A stretch of 24,193 bases of DNA. Source: Pleurotus ostreatus/Saccharomyces cerevisiae fusant. Lineage: Eukaryota; Opisthokonta. The position numbers and the translations under genes are program-made. The stretch is from assembly GCA_024196135.1 (NCBI GenBank), contig JAMQCK010000414.1:1-24193 (forward strand). The letters run 5' to 3'. The notes beneath the pieces are model-generated. The model had not been told where the DNA came from and made no database searches. It was given only the letters and a program-made list of their open reading frames with translations. This document shows positions 16,800 through 24,193 of this stretch, in pieces; position 1 is the stretch's first letter, and each line of letters begins with the position of its first letter.

Positions 16800-19700
16800 C
16801 TACACCTCCCCTTCGTCCTCCTCATCCTCGTCGAACATCGACACAAACTCCTCGAACGCCTTCATCCTTCCTCCCAACTTCCGTCTAGCCCGCGGGTCGC
16901 GCATGCCCACCCTGCATCAATACAAGTCAGCTCAAGCCTACTCACACTCCCTTGCTCGCGAGAGAAATCGCCCACTCACCTCACAACATCCCCCTCCTGC
17001 CGCAGCTCAACCCACTCTTCATCTACGTCGATATCCATCGTCGCCCCATCCAAATACATGATTCTGAACCTTCCTCCCTGCGAAACTCGCGAGCCATACC
17101 GAATGCACCAGCCAACATTCGGTAAGAAGCGTGTGGCGATACCCGGTACGGCGAGCGCTGTCCAGTCAAGGCTTTTGAAGAAGCTGGCGCCGATGTGGAT
17201 ACGAGCGTCGTCTTCTGGATGTTCATCGGAGTCGTCTGGTATACTTTCGTTGCCTTGCTGCCTACCGGCGTCGCCTAGTTCATCCACCTTGCCGTCTGGT
17301 CCCAAAGCTTGTCGTACACCGACAGAGTAGAAGTCCCGCCGAAAAGTTGAACCTTGTTCAGCCGCGTCCGAGTCGTCAGCGTCTTCAGCTAGCTCTTGTG
17401 CGCCGGAGAGCTGTCTATGTGGCAGCGTAGCAGGTGCTGGCATCGCTGCGGAGTACGACCCGCTCCATAGTTTGCTAGGTCGCCGATTGACATTGAGGCC
17501 AAAGAAACGGTCGCTGCGGTTGCTGGTGCTGGGTAGGTTCGGCGTGGCGTTCCCGAGGTAGGGATTGTCTTTCGCGAGTGCAGTCGGAGCAGCAGGTAGC
17601 GCCACGTCCGGCGAGGGGACCCGGTTACTCAGCGAGGTTAGCGTAGAACGTCCCGGCGTAGATTCCGTATCGCGTTGTTCTGAGCGAGGAGCGGCCTCCG
17701 GAGCACAAAGAGCAGTCGCTGTCGTAGACCCAGCCCCATCAGCCGCCTCCACCCGCTCGCAGACTTCCACGAATCGCGCCAGCGCAGCCATCCCGTGACT
17801 TCCCACGTCTCGCAGAGCCTCAGCGTCGTCGTAGCCGTCGCCAGAGTATACGTAGGTCTTCCGAATCCACTCAGAGGCAGAGGCAGGTCCAGCGCCGTTG
17901 TCATGTGCAGCACCAGAAATAGCGCCGGAGCAGGCGACGTCACGTATGAGCTCCAGCGAGCGCGTCTTCCTCGAAAGTCGGATTCGCATAGTCGTCACAG
18001 GTTTCCCGGCCGGGTCGGCTGAGTCCAGAGAGAAAAAGTCCAGTTCGATATCGCCAGGTGCGGAGTTGGCCATAAGAGTGCACTTGACACCGTCTTCATA
18101 CATGACGAGCTTCAGAAACAATGGGTTAGCCTACGAGTACCTGTAAGTGAGATGAGCAGTTGACTTGCCCTCGGTGTCCTCTGCTTGATTTTCTCCACCA
18201 ACGCCGCCGCATCGTTGTACGATTTCCAGTACGTGCTCGGAAGTGCCTCAAGCGCGTACTCGGCGAGTGGCTCCGTGAGGCAGCAGGGCGCACTCAGATG
18301 CGGCGCGCTATAGACCTTGATCTGAGGACATGTATAAGCGAAAGTTCCGCGTCATGATTTGCAACGCAAAGTTGGCCCGTAGCTCTTTTGCGGAGTCAAA
18401 ATCAACCCGAACCCACTCACCCTCCCCCCAGCCGCACTAACCACCAGCACCGCCGTCCCCTTCGCCCCTCGTCGCCTTTCCGCTTCCCGAAAGTCGATCA
18501 ACAGCGAGCGCGACGGAAGCACGGTGACCTGGCCGTGCAGCGCTTTATGCGACTTCGGCGCCATGAGGCGGGTGCTGAAGGGCGTGGGGCGGACGGTGCC
18601 AATGGGGAGGGGTTCGGGTGTGGGTTGAGGGTGGCGAGAAGGTGCGGTGGGTTGAGGTCGATCGTTACAAGGCAGCGTGATGGATTTTGGTGCGACAGAA
18701 TCAGCTTGAGGAGCTAAGACGTTCGTGCGCTGAGCAGGTTTCACTTCGAGGAGCGTAGGCCTATCAGACGGAGTCGACGAAACAAGGAAGGTACGATGCT
18801 TCGAGGTCGCGTCCGAGAACAGTCGGTGCTTGGCGTCGAGCTCAGACACTAACCGCTGCTTTGCAATGTCGTTCGAGACCAGGCGTTGCTGAAGAACCGC
18901 GTCGGAGACAACCCTCGGCTGCGAAATCGATGTAGATACCGTTCTTTGCTGAGCCATCGGGTCGGAGACTACGCGAGGAGCAGATTCGAAGAGAAGACGC
19001 TTCGTTCCGGAGTCAGATACGAGTCGCTTCAAAGGATTGACGAGCGGATCGCTAGGCAGGTAACGAGGGCGGTTGACAGCGAGAGCGTCAACAGACTCGT
19101 CAGACTCGGGCGAAGATGGGGCAGTCGAGATGCTCGTGTCGAGAGACGGGGTCGCTGGTCTCGTCAGAAGGCGTTGCGAAGGCGAAGGTCGGCGAGAGGG
19201 CGGAGACGGTGCCTGATGTCGAAAAGGCTGAGAGGGCCAACGAAGAGATGTTGTCGGAGTCTTGCTCTCCACAGGTTCGGAGACTATCCGTCGAGCGCGG
19301 GAGAGACCAGAAACCTCATCAGAGAGCAGTCGACGAAGATCGGTGTTGCCAATATTGCCTAGGACGGAGCGAGTAATTTGAGGACGCAGGGTGGGGAATG
19401 CGGAGGGCTTGAGGGTCGTTGAAACTGTCCCGAGAGTCGTAAGTTGGGCTTTTGATCCAGGCGTAGATTCTTCGGTAAAGAATGGATGACGTGCGAGGTC
19501 GCGGGAGGATATGCGAGTGGCGGTCTAAGAAAGGTCGGAACTTTGGTCATACCCAGGGAGTAGAGATGGACTTACGGGTTGGAAGATATAATCAATAAGG
19601 TTTCGTAGGGTTGCTGAAGCATTTCGAGGGATGCTATACGAGGCCCGGAATATGTTGTCGGCGGTTATTTGTGGCACGCGGGCCTGGAGCAGTTTCAGCA

Positions 19701-20538
19701 TGCATATGCCAGCCATTGAAGTCATATCCTTACCATGAATGGATGATACCCAGAAGCGCATAAGAAGACGACGCAGCCGAATGACCACACATCTGTTGCG
19801 AAGCTGTATGGAACGCTGGTGATCATTTCGGGTGACCTGTACTCGAATGCGCCGTGCGGGCCAGAGGCCGTAGATTGAGTGGAGGATAAGCGGGTGGCGG
19901 ATGAGAAGTTCGACAGTTTCTGAGCAATCAAAATACATCTCAGCCATGCACACGGAGAAAACGCGTGCGCGTACCAGCTGTCCCGTCGAAGTGAGGAGCA
20001 TGTTGTCCGGGTTGACGTCTCGGTGAACAATCAGCTCTTGCGCCAGGTATCCCAATGCGTCGGCGATGCCCTTGAGGAGAGATGCAACATCGTATTCGGC
20101 CATGCTATCATGGTTCCTCTCCTTGAGGAATTCGCGCAGCGAGCCTGACGAACAATGCTCCACAACGTGAACACGGGAAGACAGGCTCGCGACAAAGGTA
20201 AAAAGAGATGGATGGGACAGGTCTTTCAGTACGTCTTGTTCGTCGCCGCGCTCCCTTGTGTGCTTGGCATCGATGAGCTATCGACACTGATTAGCGCGAG
20301 GAAACATGCTGAACGCAAGACTTGCCGTCTTCAGAACGAACAGACGCCCTTTAACTGGCACGCTAAGTCCCCGGACAAGTTCCGAGATATATACTCCATC
20401 AGACGGCAATATTTCGACGGAATCGAAGTCCTGCGAGCCCGTCTATTCATCCGAGGAATTCAGCTGCTCGGTGCTGAAGCGTACCTGGAATGTGAGGGTT
20501 TCGCGAGATCCCGAGGCAAGTCCAAGTCCAGAGAGCAT
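16800..20538 (-). CDS. PLK4/SAK-like polo kinase with degenerate catalytic motifs (9 exons)
   Basis: Exons 20485-20538, 20326-20442, 19975-20277, 19734-19919, 19576-19683, 18421-19524, 18169-18321, 16980-18109 and 16800-16911 give 1088 aa. The N-terminal kinase fold has the VAIK-type Lys (FVLK, K56), HRDVNPDN (142-149), SPE (187-189) and DVWSFG. However, the Gly loop is lost (one Gly), and the DFG site reads SNFS (N162 for Asp), so phosphotransfer may be weak or absent. A long disordered linker follows, with 10-residue repeats at about 440-500. The C-terminal half carries a cryptic polo-box region (VLPSRSLLIDFREAERRRG, about 590-675; MYEDGVKCTLMANSAPGDIE from 677) and a final polo-box-like domain (about 990-1050). 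This layout is that of PLK4/SAK, the centriole-duplication kinase, although basidiomycetes lack centrioles. A spindle-pole-body role is inference. Introns 2 and 7 use GC donors. Confidence 0.85.
18793..18975 (-). repeat. 30-bp/10-residue coding repeat in the PLK4-like linker
   Basis: Six consecutive units of ten residues starting with Arg (protein residues about 440-500), pattern R-[VTL]-[VF]-S-[DNET]-x(3)-[QKS]-[QPH]. Shorter related units lie just before (RLVSDSGTK, RLLFESAP). The bases have diverged but the period is exact, so selection has held the length in codons. The repeat may present Ser sites for phosphorylation. Confidence 0.7.
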
Positions 20539-20706
20539 ATTTTCCTTTCAGGATTGACGATAACAAGGGCGTGTTGAGGGTTATCGCGAAGGGCGCCGAT
20601 GAAGGGAGGAGGAGGAGCAGGCATCCTGCGCGCCACAAACATCGCGACATACGGGTTCCCACGCGTCACGCCCTTGCCTCCTTCTCCATCTACGCGCCCG
20701 AGCACC
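20539..20706. promoter_or_regulatory. Shared divergent promoter, PLK4-like and ARPC5 genes
   Basis: Only 168 bp separate the minus-strand ATG at 20538 from the plus-strand ATG at 20707. Both 5' UTRs and core promoters must fit in this interval or overlap the neighbouring gene. There is no TATA box. CT-rich stretches precede the ARPC5 start, which sits in a good context (AGCACCATGG). Confidence 0.55.
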
Positions 20707-21331
20707 ATGGACTACAACTTACGGAAGATCGACATAGACGCGTACGACGAGGACATCATCCAGGAGTCCGAGCTGTACGATGCTGATCCGCGCGATCCCG
20801 CCGCCGTGCTTGACGAGGCGAAGCAGCGTCAGGTCGCCGTACGGAGCGCGCTCTCCAAGTAAGACTGTACGAAGGAAGGAGATGAAGGTTGTCTTACGGA
20901 TCTCTAGGAACGATGCTGCCGGTGCGCTTCTCATCGCGCTGGAGAACGCGCCATACGGACCGAATGTGGAGGAGGCGAAGGTGCGTGTTTGCTTGGGGCG
21001 TATGCGACATGCTGTACTGAACGACGCGCACGACAGCTCATCACCCTTAACACCATCCTATCCATCTTGAACGCGACGAGGTCGAACGAGATCTCCGGCG
21101 TCGTACGCGCGCTGCCGCAAGACGCGCAGGATACCTTGATGAAGTACTTGTACAAGGGGATGTCGACTGCGGGTATGGGGGACACGAGCGGGAACGTGCT
21201 GCTCGGCTGGCACGAGAAAGTGCGTACATCGCACTGCACATCGGAGTTTGGGCTGACTGTCCACCTAGTTAACGGAGGCTGCTGGGACGGGATGCATCGT
21301 GCGCACGATGACTGACCGGCGAACCGTGTAA
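20707..21331 (+). CDS. ARPC5: Arp2/3 complex subunit 5 (p16-ARC) (4 exons)
   Basis: The smallest subunit of the seven-part Arp2/3 complex, which nucleates branched actin filaments at cortical patches during endocytosis and polarised growth. Exons 20707-20858, 20908-20980, 21037-21219 and 21269-21331 give 156 aa, the usual family length (about 150). It begins MDYNLRKIDIDAYDEDI, then shows the conserved ALENAPYG region, a helical VRALPQDAQDTLMKYLYKGM segment, and WHEKLTEAAGTGCIVRTMTD at the C-terminus, all typical of ARPC5. Introns are 49-56 bp with standard signals. The gene is complete. It is divergent from the PLK4-like gene and convergent with POP1, whose stop lies 142 bp past this one. Confidence 0.97.
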
Positions 21332-21473
21332 CGGACATCTCAATCGGATTATACTTGTCATCCCCGGACAAAAACATTGTAATATCACTCATGCGCGTTG
21401 CTTCAACGAGCTACTTGGAAAAGTACGTGGAAGCGGTAGGTCAATGCACGGCATGTCTTGTATGATCTTTCCC

Positions 21474-24193
21474 TCAATCCACTACCTCTATCCTTGCCGC
21501 ACGACACATCGCACTGTTCCTGTTCTTCACCTTCACGAACCAGAACTTCTCGTTCATGCTGGAGCCTCATTAGCGCAACATCAGGTGGCACGAAGTCAAG
21601 AGCACATACCGAACCCTCTGCTCTTCCAACTTCAACAGCGCGGTCAGCGCTATAGATCCAATCCCGAAGCCCTCGCCCCTCGCAAGCGAGTAGTTTCCTG
21701 TGGTGACGAATCCGATATTGTCCTTCAGATCTGGCATAACATTCGCGAGCTGCATCGGAGCCGTTAGCACTCCATTAACAGCACACCAGCCCAAAACTTC
21801 ACTCGCCTCAATCTCCTTCACCGACATTCCCTCCTGCGCTTTCGTCGCGTGCTCTTCATCCTGCAACCCGTCCTCATCATCACTATCCGAGTCTTCTGGC
21901 CGGTCCATCACGGGTTGCCTTGCCTTCTCAGCCAACGCCCTCGCCCAGTTGCGCCTCTCCGCATCGTCGACGGCATAGATCGCAGCCAAGTCTCCGGGAC
22001 GCCCTCGCCGGCACATCTGCACGCGCACTTGTATCAATGCTGTCTGCAAAAGGGTATCGGCTTTGTTGATGTCGGCTGTGGAGATTGGGTTCCTCGGGTC
22101 CGGAATCGTTGCAGCAATGGTCGTCGCGCTGTTACGGTCGGCACAGGCATCTTGTCCTGGTAGTGGTAGGCCTCGCTTGCCACGCAGACGGAAGATTTCG
22201 CTCTTCAGGGCTTCCGCGGGCAACAGGACCGACGTCAGGCGCTGCAGGACCTGCCGAGTCTCTGGCCCGCGGAGCAGCCAGGGCTGAGCGATGTGGGGCT
22301 TGAGGAGGGCGGGGGTGGGCTTGGGACGCGGATGGTCCTCTGGGTTCACCGCATCGGCATCCATAGTCTCATCGGCCCTTTCCACGACTTCCGCATCCTC
22401 CATATTCGCATCGTTGACCACCTCTTCCTCCCTTTGCGCGCTCACAAACTCCTCCGCCGCTTCCTGCGCCTTCTCCTGCGCCTCAGCAACCCCCGGATAC
22501 TCAAACATCGGTTCAATCCCCAGCACCTGTCTCCAATCCGGCATCCACATGCTCGCCGTCCCCAGCGCCGCCCAATTCGGCCTCTTGCTCGGCGGCGTGC
22601 GCTCCCACCGCGCCTGCTCCTCAATCGCGCGCATCGCCCACCAGCTCTCGTGGCTGCCGTACTGCGCGAGCGTGGTCCAGTCGCCCGGGACATCCTGCGG
22701 GAAGTGCGGGACGCCGGCCTCGAAGGACTGGCTGGCGCGCTCGCGCTGGCCGGCAACGCGCGTGCCCGTGTGCACGAGGGAGGGGAGGAACGCCATGCCC
22801 CAGCCGGCGGGGAAGATGAGCGTCCAGCCGTGGATGGGCTGCGAGGGGGTGGAGGGGGAGGTGAGGGGGGAGTGGGAGGAATTGGTGCGGTTGAAGGAAG
22901 ATGTGCGGGAGGGGGCGGCGGAAGGGGCAAGGGAAGAGGTGCCGGAGGTGGATGGTGACAAAGGTTCCACGGAGCGTTGGACGAGAAGGACAGGGACGCG
23001 GTCGTCAAGGCGGAGGGTGTTGAGGGGAGTGCCGGGGACGAGATTCTGCGGGGTGAACATGTAAGCGCAAGAGGTAGTTGGCGAGGGAAATAATGCTATA
23101 CCTTCGCACGCCGCTCGTCAAGCTGCTTTTGGGTATACTTCGGCACAGTTAATTTCTTGCGAACATCCGGATCCCAAATAATGCTCGCAGCAAGCGCAGG
23201 CGAGGGGAATGTAGGTGACTGCGACTGCGCTGCCTCGTCATCCGGTTTCGCTCGCTTGGGTGGGAATCTGCAGCAGCGCTGTTTAGCGTCCTTGCCTTTT
23301 GGATTGTGCACCAGGGACGTTACCTCAGCCTCGGATCGTCCACCGTGAACCCCACAATCATGTTCCTCGGCACCGCACCCGACGTCTGCAAATCCTTCAA
23401 CGATGCCCAGAACTGGTCAAATTCCCCCTCTCCTCTTGGTACCGCCCTGAGCGCACCCCTCAACACCTGGTTCGCCTGCGGACCCATGATCTCGAAGATG
23501 TTGACCTCTCCCCGCAAGTCGGCGATCTCCACATCCTGCGAGGGCTCATCCGGGTGCGCCTTGTTGTATGTGTCCAGAGCGAATGTGACGGAGCGTTGCA
23601 GGATTTGGAAAACCCACTGAAAAGCATCGGCGTGGCAGCGAAGCCAGAGGGTACGCTTTTCGGCCGCAGGGCTGATGGGCGTGGAGGGCGTGGAGGTTGC
23701 AGGAGCTTTCCCTTTCCCTTTCCCTTTCCCTTGACTTTTAGTGGCAGGTTTTTGTGGGATGGAATTTCGAGGTTGCCAGATGATGGACGCGGGAGAGACG
23801 AGAGCAAGAGGATAAGTCTGGAACTCGTAAATGTAAGTACTGAAAGCGCGGGAGCCATCAGCGAAGCTGGTGACACGGTGAGTCAATGTCGAGGAATGAG
23901 CGTTAAAACCCTACCGAGGCGCGGCAGGGCTTGGACCCTGGCAGTCGCAGCATTGCTCAAGTGCGAGTTTCAAGATCTCCAACGGACCAGAAACCTCGAT
24001 GGGACCCTCGTACGAGGCGTCGTGCAAGATTGAGCCGTGCATAGCGGCACGATGGGAAGGGCGGAAGGATTTCTCGGTTGGTTTGACGGCCTGGGATATG
24101 TAAGGTTAGGATACTGGACAGTGCGATGTTGACGCTTATACGCACAAGTCTATAGCCCCACATATTCTTCATGATCATGCGCTTTGCATGCCA
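21474..24193 (-). CDS. POP1: Ribonuclease P/MRP subunit POP1 (6 exons visible, 5' end outside)
   Basis: The largest protein subunit of RNase P and RNase MRP; it acts in nuclear tRNA 5' processing and nucleolar rRNA processing by binding the RNA core. Visible exons 24146-24193, 23915-24090, 23324-23866, 23102-23267, 21610-23045 and 21474-21558 encode 817 aa. They start in WHAKRMIMKNMWGYRL, the family's conserved N-terminal region, so the true start lies to the right. Further landmarks are FTVDDPRLRFPPKR, the POPLD region (GWTLIFPAGWGMAFLPSLVH, then the GSHESWWA stretch), the C-terminal glycine motif in GNYSLARGEGFGIG, and the final MNEKFWFVKVKNRNSAMCRA segment. A GKGKGKGK run (about 23706-23733) comes from a hexanucleotide repeat. 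No break is seen. Confidence 0.95.
23706..23733 (+). repeat. CCCTTT hexanucleotide microsatellite inside POP1
   Basis: About four and a half CCCTTT units on the plus strand. They encode alternating Gly-Lys in POP1 on the minus strand, in a low-complexity insert between conserved segments. Because the unit is six bases, length changes keep the reading frame. Confidence 0.8.

Noticed and set aside
22291..23064. Long plus-strand open frames (up to 257 codons) opposite POP1
   Set aside because: These are shadow frames of the GC-rich POP1 exon. The minus strand carries the recognisable POPLD domain.

Overview
This window is nuclear DNA of a filamentous basidiomycete, most likely an Agaricomycete. 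Short spliceosomal introns of about 45-70 bp (GT-AG with CTGAC/CTAAT-like branch points), GC-rich coding sequence, tightly packed genes and complete orthologues of conserved eukaryotic proteins all point that way. The species cannot be named from the sequence.

The window has two compartments. Positions 1 to about 11.4 kb are repeat-rich. They hold a short LTR pair (1-1075) and a tandem array with a period of about 5 kb. Each period pairs a small minus-strand gene carrying an HPNG[Q/E]R motif (three members, near 1.1-1.4, 5.9-6.5 and 10.8-11.3 kb) with a diverged ~3 kb non-coding element (two copies, about 2.5-5.16 kb and 7.3-10.54 kb). Each element copy carries four hairpin cassettes in the same order, a-b-c-d. 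Their stems change sequence but keep pairing. Almost all imperfect pairs are A.C on the plus strand, which means G.U when read as minus-strand RNA. A TATA-like box and candidate splice sites also face the minus strand. I read this as an unrecognised family of structured, probably spliced RNA.

Positions about 11.9-24.2 kb are ordinary gene-dense chromosome. In order they hold a small secreted protein (minus, 4 exons), an M3 zinc metallopeptidase of the thimet oligopeptidase/saccharolysin type (minus, 11 exons), a PLK4/SAK-like polo kinase with degraded catalytic motifs (minus, 9 exons), ARPC5 of the Arp2/3 complex (plus, 4 exons), and POP1 of RNase P/MRP (minus, 5' end beyond the right edge). 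Exon boundaries were worked out by hand, and every reconstructed junction keeps the reading frame. The PLK4-like gene and ARPC5 are divergent with only 168 bp between their start codons; ARPC5 and POP1 are convergent. These genes serve unrelated housekeeping processes and show no sign of a functional cluster.
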